This document shows, piece after piece, positions 1 to 8,279 of a DNA stretch of 33,456 nucleotides. Both the position numbers and the translations under genes were made by a program. Each line of letters starts with the position of its first letter. Position 1 is the first letter of the stretch. The DNA is from an uncultured Oscillospiraceae bacterium. GTDB taxonomy: Bacteria; Bacillota; Clostridia; Oscillospirales; Oscillospiraceae. A model generated the notes under the pieces. The model saw only the letters and a list, made by a program, of their open reading frames with translations, was not told the origin of the DNA and did no database searches. The stretch is taken from positions 1-33,456 of the forward strand of contig CAKUJN010000013.1 in assembly GCA_934661735.1 (NCBI GenBank). The letters run 5' to 3'.

Positions 1-1148
1 GCGCCGCCTGCGACGAGGTCATCTCCGGCCAGCTCAACGATCATTTTCCGCTGGTCGTGTGGCAGACCGGCTCCGGTACGCAGTCGAACATGAACGCCAA
101 CGAGGTCATAGCCAATCGCGGCAACGAAATCGCGGGCAGGAAGCTTCTGCACCCGAACGATGATATCAACATGTCGCAGTCGTCCAACGACACGTTCCCC
201 ACGGCGATGCACATCGCCGCCGTGGAAGCGATTGAGGACCGCGTGCTGCCGGCAATCGACCTGCTGACGGCGACATTCCGCCGTCTGGAGGAGGAAAACC
301 GCGGCGTGGTCAAATCCGGCCGCACGCATCTTCAGGATGCGACGCCGATTGAGTTTTCACAGGAAATCTCCGGATGGAGAAGCTCGCTGGAAAAGGACCG
401 CAGAATGCTGGAGCTGGCGCTTCCGTGCCTGCATGAGCTGGCGCTGGGCGGCACGGCCGTTGGCACGGGCCTGAACGCGCTGAAGGGCTTTGACAGGCTG
501 GTTGCGGAGAAGATTTCCGCGCTGACGGGCAGACAGTTTGTGACGGCGGAAAACAAATTCCACGCGCTGACCAGCAAGGACGAGCTTGTCTTTGCGCACG
601 GTGCGCTCAAGGCGCTGGCTGCCGATATGATGAAGATTGCGAACGATGTGCGCTGGCTGGCCTCCGGCCCGCGCGACGGCCTCGGCGAGATTTTCATTCC
701 CGAAAACGAGCCGGGCTCGTCCATCATGCCGGGCAAGGTCAACCCCACCCAGTGCGAGGCTGTCACGATGGTCGCCGTGCAGGTCATGGGCAACGACGTC
801 GCCGTGGGCATGGCCGCGTCGCAGGGCAATTTTGAGCTGAACGTGTTCATGCCGGTGTGCATCTATAATTTCCTGCAGTCTGCGCGTCTGCTGGCCGAGG
901 CGATCACGTCGTTCAACAACAACTGTGCCGTCGGTATCCGCGCAAACCGCGAAAAGATGCATCACAATCTGCACAATTCTCTGATGCTGGTCACGGCGCT
1001 TAATCCCTACATCGGCTATGAGAACGCGGCAAAAACCGCGAAAAAGGCGTTCAGAGAGAACATATCGCTGAAGGAAGCGTGCGTGCAGCTGGGCTTTTTG
1101 ACGGCGGAAAAATTCGACGAAGTATTCCATCCCGAGCAGATGGTCTGA
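1..1148 (+). CDS. fumC: Class II fumarate hydratase, 5' truncated
   Basis: Catalyses reversible hydration of fumarate to L-malate in the cytoplasm. The reading frame is open from base 3, so the gene begins before the window; about 381 C-terminal residues are present of a family usually near 460. Visible hallmarks are the [14 protein letters not shown] substrate motif, the conserved histidine segment around [13 protein letters not shown], and the mobile loop signature [11 protein letters not shown] that defines the fumarase/aspartase superfamily. The GTGLN segment and the C-terminal domain favour fumarase over aspartase. Only 19 bases separate it from hdrB, so it is probably co-transcribed with the Hdr-Flx-Frd genes. 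In that context it would supply fumarate as terminal acceptor from malate. Fumarase rather than aspartase is the confident reading, though aspartase cannot be fully excluded without the N terminus. Confidence 0.93.
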   Translation, partial: AACDEVISGQLNDHFPLVVWQTGSGTQSNMNANEVIANRGNEIAGRKLLHPNDDINMSQSSNDTFPTAMHIAAVEAIEDRVLPAIDLLTATFRRLEEENRGVVKSGRTHLQDATPIEFSQEISGWRSSLEKDRRMLELALPCLHELALGGTAVGTGLNALKGFDRLVAEKISALTGRQFVTAENKFHALTSKDELVFAHGALKALAADMMKIANDVRWLASGPRDGLGEIFIPENEPGSSIMPGKVNPTQCEAVTMVAVQVMGNDVAVGMAASQGNFELNVFMPVCIYNFLQSARLLAEAITSFNNNCAVGIRANREKMHHNLHNSLMLVTALNPYIGYENAAKTAKKAFRENISLKEACVQLGFLTAEKFDEVFHPEQMV

Positions 1149-1167
1149 CGATTGCGAGGAACAACAC

Positions 1168-1959
1168 ATGACATTCTCTTATTTCCCAGGGTGCACGCTC
1201 AAAACCCGCGGCAAAGATCTGGATACATACGGCCGCCGCGCGTTCGCGGCGCTGGGAATCGAGCTTGCGGAACTGCCCGAGTGGCAGTGCTGCGGCGCGG
1301 TGTATCCCATGGCGCAGGATGAGATTGCGACCCGACTTTCCTCCGTGCGCGCGCTGGTTTCGGCAAGAGATCTTGGAAACGAACTGGTCACGCTGTGCTC
1401 GGCGTGCCATCACGTCATCAAGCGCGTCAACGGCGACATGAAAAACAACGAGACAATTGCCTCGCGTGTGCAGAATTATCTGAAGCTGGACGTTCCGTAT
1501 ACGGGCGAGACGACGGTGCTGCACTATCTTGAGGTGCTGCGCGACCGCGTCGGCTTTGACGAGCTGGCGAAAAGGGTTGTAAATCCACTGACGGGGCGCA
1601 GAATCGGCGCGTACTACGGCTGCCTGCTGCTGCGGCCAAGCCGCAAGCTGGGCTTTGACGATCCGGAAAATCCGACGATCATCGAGGACTTTATCCGCGC
1701 CATCGGCGCAGAGCCGGTCTATTACGCGCTGCGCAACGAGTGCTGCGGCGGCTATACGACTGTTGAGGGCAGGGGCTTTGCGCAGAAGCAGGTCAAAAAG
1801 GTCATGGACAACGCCCGCGCGTGCGGCGCGGAGGAGCTGATCACGGCCTGTCCGCTGTGCATGTACAATCTGAAGGAAAACGCGGAAAACGGCCTTCCGG
1901 TGTACTATTTCACCGAGCTTCTGGCAGAGGCTCTCGGCGTAAAGGAGGCGGCGGAATGA
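1168..1959 (+). CDS. hdrB: Heterodisulfide reductase subunit B-like protein
   Basis: A 263-residue protein with two CCG domains. The first uses C9, C41-C42, C77 and C80; the second uses C152, C192-C193, C228 and C231. This matches the CX31-39CCX34-36CX2C pattern that in HdrB binds the non-cubane [4Fe-4S] clusters that cleave disulfides. In methanogens HdrB reduces CoM-S-S-CoB; bacterial homologues act on other or unknown acceptors. The start has a GAGGA-type ribosome site. The stop overlaps the start of hdrC by ATGA. With hdrC, hdrA and the Flx-like genes it forms a complete HdrABC set. Because an FrdAB pair lies in the same unit, its physiological acceptor may be fumarate reductase or a small thiol; that part is inference. 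Confidence 0.9.
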   Translation: MTFSYFPGCTLKTRGKDLDTYGRRAFAALGIELAELPEWQCCGAVYPMAQDEIATRLSSVRALVSARDLGNELVTLCSACHHVIKRVNGDMKNNETIASRVQNYLKLDVPYTGETTVLHYLEVLRDRVGFDELAKRVVNPLTGRRIGAYYGCLLLRPSRKLGFDDPENPTIIEDFIRAIGAEPVYYALRNECCGGYTTVEGRGFAQKQVKKVMDNARACGAEELITACPLCMYNLKENAENGLPVYYFTELLAEALGVKEAAE

Positions 1960-2342
1960 ACAGGCAGAATCTGATGGATGAAGTTGCCCGCATTTCCGGC
2001 GTCAATCCCAGAAAGTGCATGAAGTGCGGCAAATGCTCGGGCGCGTGTCCGGCATACGACGAGATGGAATACCATCCGCATCAGTTTGTCGACATGGTCG
2101 ACAGCGGGCGCATCGAGGAGCTGATGGGTTCGAAGGGGATTTATCGGTGCCTGAGCTGCTTTGCGTGCGTCGAGCGCTGCCCGCGCAGCGTGGAGCCGGC
2201 GAAGCTTATTGAGGCCGTGCGGCTGGCGGTCGTCCGCCAGCAGGGCATGGACCACCTGAAGCCCGAGCAGATTGCGCAGAAGCTGGACGAGGACCTGCCG
2301 CAGCAGGCCGTTACCAGCGCGTTCCGCAAATATAAAAAGTAA
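1956..2342 (+). CDS. hdrC: Heterodisulfide reductase subunit C-like ferredoxin
   Basis: A 128-residue protein with two ferredoxin-type [4Fe-4S] motifs, C21-C24-C27-C31 and C65-C68-C71-C75, arranged as in HdrC, which passes electrons from HdrA to HdrB. A longer in-frame opening exists upstream, but the ATG at 1956 is preceded by AAGGAGG at a good distance, gives the family length, and overlaps the hdrB stop by ATGA, which supports translational coupling. The basic, helical C-terminal tail after the second cluster is typical for the family. Soluble, no membrane segment. Function as an electron relay in the HdrABC complex is well supported by order and motifs. Confidence 0.9.
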   Translation: MNRQNLMDEVARISGVNPRKCMKCGKCSGACPAYDEMEYHPHQFVDMVDSGRIEELMGSKGIYRCLSCFACVERCPRSVEPAKLIEAVRLAVVRQQGMDHLKPEQIAQKLDEDLPQQAVTSAFRKYKK

Positions 2343-2354
2343 GGAGGCAGGACA

Positions 2355-4346
2355 ATGCAGAGAATCGGCGTATTCGTATGCCACTGCGGCACCAATATTG
2401 CCGCGACGGTGGATGTGGAAGCGGTTGCGAAGGCTCTTGCAAACGAGCCTGGCGTTGTCGTTGCCACCGATTATCCCTATATGTGCTCGCAGAGCGGGCA
2501 GGACATGATCAAAAACGCCATCCATGTGCATCAGCTCACGGGCGTGGTCATCTGCTCGTGCTCGCCGAGAATGCACGAGGCGACGTTCCGCAAGACCTGT
2601 CAGGCGGCAGGTCTGAACCCCTATATGCTGGAAATCGCCAATGTCCGCGAGCAGTGCTCGTGGATTCACAAGGACAGGGCCGAGGCGACGGAAAAGGCCA
2701 TTATCCTCGGCCGCGCCGCAATCGCAAAGGTGCATCTCAACGCGCCGCTTACGGCCGGAAGCAGCCCCGTGACCAAGCGCGCGCTGGTCATCGGCGGCGG
2801 TATCGCCGGCATTCAGACGGCACTGGACATCGCCGACGCCGGCTTTGAGGTCGACATTGTCGAGAAAAAGCCGACCATCGGCGGCAAAATGACCCAGATT
2901 GACAAGACGTTCCCGACGCTGGACTGCGCGGCGTGCATTCTGACGCCGAAGATGGTTGAGGCGGCGCAGAACGAAAAAATCAGAATCTATTCCTATTCCG
3001 AGGTTGACGCCGTCAAAGGCTTCGTCGGCAGCTTCCATGTTACCATCCGCAGAAAGGCGCGTTATGTCAAAGAGGACGTATGCACCGGCTGTGGTCTGTG
3101 CACCGAGAAGTGTCCGCAGAAAAAGGTCCCCAACGACTTTAACCTTGGACTTGACAACCGCCGCGCGATCTATATTCCGTTTGCGCAGGCGGTGCCGAAG
3201 GTTGCGACCATCGATCCGGACTACTGCAACATGCTGAAAAACGGCAAATGCGGCGTTTGCGCAAAGGTCTGCACCGCGGGCGCGATCGACTATAAGCAGA
3301 AGGACGAGCTGGTCGAGCGCGAATACGGCGCGATTGTCGTGGCCACGGGCTTCAATCCCATCAAGCTGGATAAATTTGACGAGTTTGCGTATTCGAAGAG
3401 TCCGGACGTCGTTTCCAGTCTGGAATTCGAGCGGCTGATGAACGCGGCCGGCCCGACGGGCGGCACGCTGCTGCGCCCGTCCGACGGTACGCATCCCAAG
3501 ACGATTGTTTTTGTGCAGTGCGTCGGCTCGCGCTGCGACGGCGGGGAGAAGGGAAAGCCCTACTGCTCGAAGATCTGCTGCATGTACACGGCCAAGCATG
3601 CGATGCTCTGCCGTGAAAAATACCCCGATACCGACGTGTATGTGTTCTACATCGACGTGCGCACGCCGGGCAAGAACTTTGACGAGTTCTACCGCCGTGC
3701 GGTTGAGGAATACGGCGTGCACTATGTCAAGGGCATGGTCGGAAAGGTCGTCCCCGAGGGCGGAAAGCTCAAGGTGCAGGCGTCCGATCTGATCGGAAAC
3801 CGGCAGCTGCATATCGACGCGGACATGGTGGTTCTTGCCGCGGCAATCGAGCCGGATGAGACGGCAAGGCCGCTTGCGACAATGCTGACCGCGTCGATGG
3901 ACACGAACGACTTCTTTACCGAGGCGCACCCGAAGCTGCGCCCCGTGGAAAGCCCGACGGCGGGCGTGTTCCTGTCCGGCGCGTGTCAGGGACCGAAGGA
4001 TATCCCCGAGACCGTCGCACAGGCGGGCGCGGCTGCGTCCAAGGTCATCGGCCTGCTGTGCAGGGATTCGCTGACGTGCAATCCGTGTGTTGCGCAGCCG
4101 GACGAGATGATGTGCAACGGCTGCTCAAGCTGTGAAAAGGTCTGCCCCTACGGCGCGATTACATACGTCGACAAGGAATTCCGCGGGCCGAACCGCACGA
4201 CGCTCATCCGCCGTGTGGCGCAGGTCAATCCGGCCGTGTGTCAGGGCTGCGGCGCGTGCACCGTGGCGTGCATGTCCGGCGCAATGGATCTGAAGGGCTT
4301 CTCCAACAAGCAAATTCTGGCGGAGGTGGACGCGATATGCAAGTAA
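2355..4346 (+). CDS. hdrA: Heterodisulfide reductase subunit A-like electron-bifurcating flavoprotein
   Basis: A 663-residue flavoprotein. In order: an N-terminal cysteine-containing domain (CHCG near residue 9, CSCS near 67), a Rossmann FAD-binding motif VIGGGIAG at about 145-152 followed by the acidic strand end at about 170, an inserted ferredoxin domain with clusters starting at C243 and near C283, and a C-terminal ferredoxin domain with clusters C587-C597 and C629-C639. This is the architecture of HdrA, where the FAD splits electron pairs between a low-potential (ferredoxin) and a high-potential (HdrB) path. Preceded by AAGGAGG; its last ten bases overlap flxD. The neighbouring MvhD/FlxD-like protein is the usual entry point of electrons to HdrA. 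Bifurcation is family knowledge; it is not shown by the sequence alone. Confidence 0.92.
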   Translation: MQRIGVFVCHCGTNIAATVDVEAVAKALANEPGVVVATDYPYMCSQSGQDMIKNAIHVHQLTGVVICSCSPRMHEATFRKTCQAAGLNPYMLEIANVREQCSWIHKDRAEATEKAIILGRAAIAKVHLNAPLTAGSSPVTKRALVIGGGIAGIQTALDIADAGFEVDIVEKKPTIGGKMTQIDKTFPTLDCAACILTPKMVEAAQNEKIRIYSYSEVDAVKGFVGSFHVTIRRKARYVKEDVCTGCGLCTEKCPQKKVPNDFNLGLDNRRAIYIPFAQAVPKVATIDPDYCNMLKNGKCGVCAKVCTAGAIDYKQKDELVEREYGAIVVATGFNPIKLDKFDEFAYSKSPDVVSSLEFERLMNAAGPTGGTLLRPSDGTHPKTIVFVQCVGSRCDGGEKGKPYCSKICCMYTAKHAMLCREKYPDTDVYVFYIDVRTPGKNFDEFYRRAVEEYGVHYVKGMVGKVVPEGGKLKVQASDLIGNRQLHIDADMVVLAAAIEPDETARPLATMLTASMDTNDFFTEAHPKLRPVESPTAGVFLSGACQGPKDIPETVAQAGAAASKVIGLLCRDSLTCNPCVAQPDEMMCNGCSSCEKVCPYGAITYVDKEFRGPNRTTLIRRVAQVNPAVCQGCGACTVACMSGAMDLKGFSNKQILAEVDAICK

Positions 4347-4774
4347 ATGAAAGCTGGAAACCCACCATCGTGGCCTTCTGCTGCAACTGGTGCTCCTACG
4401 CGGGCGCGGATTTGTCCGGCACGAACCGGCTGAGCTATCCCGCCAACGTCAAAATCATCCGCATTCCGTGCTCCTGCCGCCTGAATCCGATGTTTATTCT
4501 CCGCGCGTTCCAGCGCGGCGCAGATGGCGTGATTCTGTGCGGCTGCCACCCAGGCGACTGCCACTACACCACCGGCAACTATTACGCGCGGCGCAGAATG
4601 ACGCTTCTGTTCTCCATGCTGGACTATCTGGGCATCGAAAAGGAGCGTACCCGCGTCGAGTGGGTCTCCGCCGCCGAGGGCGCAAAATTCGCGGCCACAA
4701 TGAACGAGTTTGTGGAGACAATCACCAGACTCGGCGAGAACCGCAGATTGGAGGACCTGAGATGCAAAGAGTAA
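4337..4774 (+). CDS. flxD: MvhD/FlxD-like [2Fe-2S] electron-transfer subunit
   Basis: A 145-residue protein with the cysteine set of the MvhD family: C15, C16 and C19 (FCCNWCSYAGAD), C45/C47, and the GCHPGDCHY block with C70 and C75. In methanogens MvhD links hydrogenase to HdrA; in bacterial Flx complexes FlxD does the same for the NAD(P)H-oxidising module. The start at 4337 lies within the end of hdrA and has GGAGGTGG upstream; the end overlaps the next gene by 13 bases. No hydrogenase genes are present nearby, whereas an NAD(P)H-binding flavoprotein is, so FlxD rather than MvhD is the better name. One small difference from the common CSGR motif is CSCR here. Confidence 0.88.
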   Translation: MQVNESWKPTIVAFCCNWCSYAGADLSGTNRLSYPANVKIIRIPCSCRLNPMFILRAFQRGADGVILCGCHPGDCHYTTGNYYARRRMTLLFSMLDYLGIEKERTRVEWVSAAEGAKFAATMNEFVETITRLGENRRLEDLRCKE

Positions 4775-5736
4775 AGGAAAAGGCCATCGAGCTCCTCAAA
4801 AACGGAACGGTCGACCGCGTGATCGGCTGGCGCGCGGGCGAATTCTTCTACGATCTGACGCCGTCGGTGTTTACGACGGTGGAGGATGTGGAAAGGAACT
4901 TCGTCTGGAGCGTGTTTTCCGCCGCGAATGTGTCGAAATACCTCATTGCCGAGTCGAAAAAGGGCGGCAGAGTCGCCGCGTTCCTCAAGCCCTGCGACAG
5001 CTATTCGTTTGTGCAGCTGCAAAAGGAGCACCGTATCGCGCGCGACGCGGTCTACGCCGTGGGCGTGCAGTGCGACGGCACCTGTGACATTGAAAAGCTG
5101 AAGGCCGCGGGAGCGAAGGGCGTGACCGCCGTGCGCGAGGACGGCGGAAATTTGATCGCTGAGACGATCTACGGCGAAAAAACGGTGAAAAGAGCCGACG
5201 TGCTGCTGGACCGCTGCGCGGTCTGCAAGTCGAAAAAAATCGTCGGATTTGACGAGCTGCTGGGCGAGCAGGGCGAGGACTGCGGCAATGCGCGCTTTGC
5301 GCAGGTCGCGGAGCTGGAGGCCATGACGCCGGAGGAGCGCTACAGCTTCTGGCGCGGCGAGCTCTCACGCTGCATCCGCTGCAACGCGTGCCGCAACGTC
5401 TGTCCGGCGTGCTCGTGCGAAAAATGCGTGTTTGACAATCACGACCTCGGAACCGACAACAAGGCGGCCGCGAGCAGCTTTGAAGAGAACTTCTTCCATA
5501 TTATCCGCGCGTTCCACGTCGCGGCACGCTGTACCGACTGCGGCGAATGCTCGCGCGTGTGCCCGCAGCACATTCCGCTGCACCTGCTCAACCGGAAGTT
5601 CATTAAGGACATCGACGAGCTGTACGGCGAATATCAGGCCGGTGCGGATATGGATTCGCGCCCGCCGCTGATGGATTTCCGCAAGGACGACTGCGAGCCG
5701 TCCGTCGTGTATGAGAGGGGAGGAAGCCGCGCATGA
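4762..5736 (+). CDS. flxC: FlxC-like iron-sulfur protein (FrhB/FdhB-type plus ferredoxin domain)
   Basis: A 324-residue soluble iron-sulfur protein. The N-terminal half (about 1-170) resembles the FrhB/FdhB coenzyme F420-type beta-subunit fold, with cysteines such as C78, C104, C108 and the pair C152/C155. The C-terminal half carries two classic [4Fe-4S] motifs, C204-C214 and C257-C267, plus an extra cysteine cluster CPACSCEKC just after the first. The ATG at 4762 gives a protein starting MQRVKEKAIELLKNG, preceded by GGAGG; the longer upstream opening lies inside flxD and is unlikely. It overlaps the next gene by ATGA. The role is to carry electrons between the flavoprotein and FlxD/HdrA. The assignment to FlxC rather than FlxB follows gene order (reverse of the flxABCD-hdrABC order) and is tentative. 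Confidence 0.72.
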   Translation: MQRVKEKAIELLKNGTVDRVIGWRAGEFFYDLTPSVFTTVEDVERNFVWSVFSAANVSKYLIAESKKGGRVAAFLKPCDSYSFVQLQKEHRIARDAVYAVGVQCDGTCDIEKLKAAGAKGVTAVREDGGNLIAETIYGEKTVKRADVLLDRCAVCKSKKIVGFDELLGEQGEDCGNARFAQVAELEAMTPEERYSFWRGELSRCIRCNACRNVCPACSCEKCVFDNHDLGTDNKAAASSFEENFFHIIRAFHVAARCTDCGECSRVCPQHIPLHLLNRKFIKDIDELYGEYQAGADMDSRPPLMDFRKDDCEPSVVYERGGSRA

Positions 5737-6755
5737 AAAAGCTCCCGATTTCCCGTCTGAACGAGCTGTTTGCCGCTGCGGCGGCGCAGCAGACGCTCTA
5801 TATTCCCGCGGACGACGCGGCCGGTCAGGCGCGCTTTACCGTCTGGCAGGAGGGCATGGCGCTGTCAAAGGCGCTCAACACCGCACGCAGCGCAAAGGAC
5901 CTGTTCTTCCCGCAGGTGGAAAACCTGATGGGCTTTAAGGTCACGGGCAAACAGATTGATCTGATTGAAACGCGCGATGTGCTTGCGCCGTTTGTACTGT
6001 TCGGCGTGCGCGCGTGCGACTGCCGGAGCTTTGAGATTCTTGACAGGGTTTTCCTTGCCGAGCCGGTTGACACCTACTACCAGTCGCGGCGCGAGCACGC
6101 GACGATTGTGACGATGGCCTGCGGCGAGCCGGAGGAGACATGCTTCTGCGGCGCGTTCGGAATCGACGCGGCGGACCCTGCGGGCGATGTGACGTGCTGG
6201 ATGGATGCGGACAGCCTCTACTGGCGCGCGAACACCGAAAAGGGCGAGGCGCTGACGCGCGCGCTGCCGATGCTGACGGACTGCTCCGGCGAGGTGGTGG
6301 AACGGCAGCAGGCGCAGACGCGGGAGATTCTCAAACGGCTCCCGCTGGCGGGGCTCAGCCTGGACGCCGTCGGCGCGGGCAAAACGAAGGCCCTGTTTTC
6401 CAGCCCGAAGTGGAAACGGCTCAGCGAGGCGTGCCTCGGCTGCGGCACCTGCACGTTTGCCTGCCCGACCTGTCAGTGCTATGACATTCAGGAGTTTGAC
6501 AACGGCAGAACGGTCCGGCGCTTCCGCTGCTGGGACAGCTGCATGTACTCGGACTTCACAAAAATGTCCGCCGGTCAGCCGCGTCCGACGCAGCTTGAAC
6601 GCTTCCGCCAGCGCTTTATGCACAAGCTGGTCTATTTCCCCGATAACAACGACGGCATTTTCGGCTGTGTCGGCTGCGGCCGGTGTTTGCAGAAGTGCCC
6701 CATCCACATGAACATTGTCAAGGTCATCAGAGAACTGGGGGAGGAAGAAGCATGA
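5733..6755 (+). CDS. flxB: FlxB-like / sulfhydrogenase beta-type 4Fe-4S protein
   Basis: A 340-residue protein related to the beta subunit of sulfhydrogenase and to AsrA of anaerobic sulfite reductase. The N-terminal domain contains FGVRACDC near 90-97 and MACGEPEETCFCG near 128-140; the C-terminal dicluster ferredoxin domain has CLGCGTCTFACP (C234-C244) and CVGCGRCLQKCP (C312-C322), with an additional CWDSC motif between them. AsrA/HydB proteins are usually encoded directly before an AsrB/HydG-type FAD-NAD(P)H protein, exactly as here. Start and stop both overlap neighbours by ATGA. It is expected to shuttle electrons from the flavoprotein encoded next. No catalytic siroheme subunit (AsrC) or NiFe hydrogenase subunit is present, which argues against sulfite reductase or sulfhydrogenase. 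Confidence 0.78.
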   Translation: MKKLPISRLNELFAAAAAQQTLYIPADDAAGQARFTVWQEGMALSKALNTARSAKDLFFPQVENLMGFKVTGKQIDLIETRDVLAPFVLFGVRACDCRSFEILDRVFLAEPVDTYYQSRREHATIVTMACGEPEETCFCGAFGIDAADPAGDVTCWMDADSLYWRANTEKGEALTRALPMLTDCSGEVVERQQAQTREILKRLPLAGLSLDAVGAGKTKALFSSPKWKRLSEACLGCGTCTFACPTCQCYDIQEFDNGRTVRRFRCWDSCMYSDFTKMSAGQPRPTQLERFRQRFMHKLVYFPDNNDGIFGCVGCGRCLQKCPIHMNIVKVIRELGEEEA

Positions 6756-7579
6756 GAAATGATCCCTTGATCCCCATGATCGGCGTCGTCACGGCCATCC
6801 GTGTGGATACGCCCGACGTCAAGACGTTCCGCGTGGTCGGCCTCGACGGCAGAAAGCCGTTTGAGCACATCCCAGGCCAGTGCGCGATGCTCTCCATTCC
6901 GAGCGTCGGCGAGGCGCTGTTTTCCATCACCTCCAGTCCGACGGAGACGGAATTTGTCGAGTTTTCCATCAAGCGCTGCGGCTGTGTGACGCAGTGGCTG
7001 CATCAGATGGAAGCCGGCCAGCAGATCACCATCCGCGGTCCGTATGGCAACGGCTTCCCCGTGGATACCGACTTTGCCGGAAAGGATCTGCTGTTCATTG
7101 CGGGCGGCATCGGTCTTGCACCGCTGCACTCGGTCATCAACTACTGCCGCCATTACCGTGACCGCTACGGGAAGATCGACATTGTCTACGGATCGCGCTC
7201 GAAGGAGGATCTGGTCGATTTTCAGGAAATCCTTGACGTGTGGTGCAAAGAGGACGGGATCAACGTCCATCTGACCATCGACCGCGAGCAGCCCGAATGG
7301 GACGGCCACGTCGGCTTCGTGCCGAATTATGTCAAGGAGCTGGCGTTTGACACGTCCAAGACGGTCGTCATGTGCGGCCCTCCGATCATGATCAAATTCA
7401 CCCTCGCGGGACTGATGGAGCTGGGCTTTGACCGGACGCACATCTACACGACGATGGAGCTGAAGATGAAGTGCGCGCTTGGCAAGTGCGGCCGCTGCAA
7501 CATCGGCGACAAGTACGTCTGCAAGGACGGTCCGGTATTCCGCTTTGACCAGCTCGACGAGCTGCCCGACGAGTATTAA
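6752..7579 (+). CDS. flxA: FlxA-like FAD/NAD(P)H-binding oxidoreductase subunit
   Basis: A 275-residue ferredoxin-NADP reductase-fold protein. An N-terminal FAD barrel (about 5-105) carries the FSITSSP flavin motif at 57-63 and GPYGN near 96; the nucleotide domain has AGGIGLAPL at 117-125 and the late MCGPP motif at 207-211; the C-terminal region holds a [2Fe-2S] site with C241, C246, C249 and C257, as in PyrK, HydG and AsrB. It would oxidise NADH or NADPH and feed the iron-sulfur partners encoded upstream. The ATG at 6752 overlaps the previous stop by ATGA and has GGGGGAGG before it. Which nucleotide is used cannot be read safely from the sequence. Confidence 0.86.
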   Translation: MRNDPLIPMIGVVTAIRVDTPDVKTFRVVGLDGRKPFEHIPGQCAMLSIPSVGEALFSITSSPTETEFVEFSIKRCGCVTQWLHQMEAGQQITIRGPYGNGFPVDTDFAGKDLLFIAGGIGLAPLHSVINYCRHYRDRYGKIDIVYGSRSKEDLVDFQEILDVWCKEDGINVHLTIDREQPEWDGHVGFVPNYVKELAFDTSKTVVMCGPPIMIKFTLAGLMELGFDRTHIYTTMELKMKCALGKCGRCNIGDKYVCKDGPVFRFDQLDELPDEY

Positions 7580-7591
7580 GGAGAGAACACG

Positions 7592-8266
7592 ATGGAAAAA
7601 ATGGTAAATGTTTTCCTGTTCGGCAAAAAATATGAGGTGCCGGAAAGCCTGACCATCATGGAGGCAATGGAGTATTCCGGCTATCAGCTGGTGCGCGGCT
7701 GCGGCTGCCGCAACGGCTTCTGCGGCGCGTGCGCGACGATCTACCGCATCGCGGGCGACCGTGAGCTGAAGGCATGTCTGGCCTGCTCGACAAAGGTCGA
7801 AAACAACATGTACGTTGCAACGCTGCCGTTCTTCCCGCTGGTGAAGGAGGTCTATGACATCGAGAAGGTCAGACCCACCGAGCGGATCATGATGCAGCTG
7901 TACCCCGAAATCTACGCCTGCGTCGGCTGCAACGCCTGCACCAAGGCGTGCACGCAGGGCCTGAATGTCATGCAGTACATCGCCTATGCCCAGCGCGGCG
8001 AGTATGAGAAGTGTGCAGAGGAGTCGTTTGACTGCGTCATGTGCGGCGTATGCTCCTCGCGCTGCCCCGCCGGTATTTCGCATCCGCAGGTTGCGATGCT
8101 GGCACGCCGCCTGAACGGCAAATATCTGGCTCCGCACTGCGAACATCTGGACGAGCGCGTGCAGGAAATCAGAGACGGCAAATTTGAGGCGCTGATTGAA
8201 AGTCTGATGGAAAAGCCGCTTGATGAGATCAAGGAGCTTTACAACCACCGCGAGATCGAAAAGTAA
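7592..8266 (+). CDS. frdB: FrdB-like iron-sulfur subunit of soluble fumarate reductase
   Basis: A 224-residue protein with an N-terminal plant-type [2Fe-2S] domain (C39, C44, C47 and C62; pattern CX4CX2CX14C) and a C-terminal domain with two full CX2CX2CX3C motifs (C110-C120 and C148-C158). The arrangement is that of succinate dehydrogenase/fumarate reductase iron-sulfur subunits, but both C-terminal motifs keep four cysteines, so a 3Fe-4S centre is not obvious. It also resembles the N-terminal part of methanogen TfrB, whose C-terminal half is HdrB-like; that half is missing here and a separate hdrB lies in the same unit. AGGAGAG precedes the ATG. It sits directly before the flavoprotein subunit, and no cytochrome b or membrane anchor gene accompanies them. 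Confidence 0.82.
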   Translation: MEKMVNVFLFGKKYEVPESLTIMEAMEYSGYQLVRGCGCRNGFCGACATIYRIAGDRELKACLACSTKVENNMYVATLPFFPLVKEVYDIEKVRPTERIMMQLYPEIYACVGCNACTKACTQGLNVMQYIAYAQRGEYEKCAEESFDCVMCGVCSSRCPAGISHPQVAMLARRLNGKYLAPHCEHLDERVQEIRDGKFEALIESLMEKPLDEIKELYNHREIEK

Positions 8267-8279
8267 GGAGGGAGCAGGC

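Noticed and set aside
1905..3929. A 674-codon open frame on the minus strand opposite hdrA
   Set aside because: It is antisense to genes with clear motifs, has an arginine/histidine-rich, low-motif translation, and is a usual by-product of GC-rich codon bias. Other long antisense frames (for example 6632-8281 minus and 27595-29178 plus) were rejected for the same reason.
1168..4346. Methanogen heterodisulfide reductase, suggesting archaeal DNA
   Set aside because: Promoters, Shine-Dalgarno sites, intrinsic terminators and all neighbouring genes are bacterial; HdrABC homologues are common in anaerobic bacteria.
5733..7579. Anaerobic sulfite reductase AsrAB or sulfhydrogenase
   Set aside because: The siroheme subunit AsrC and NiFe hydrogenase subunits are absent; the pair is joined to FlxD and HdrABC instead.
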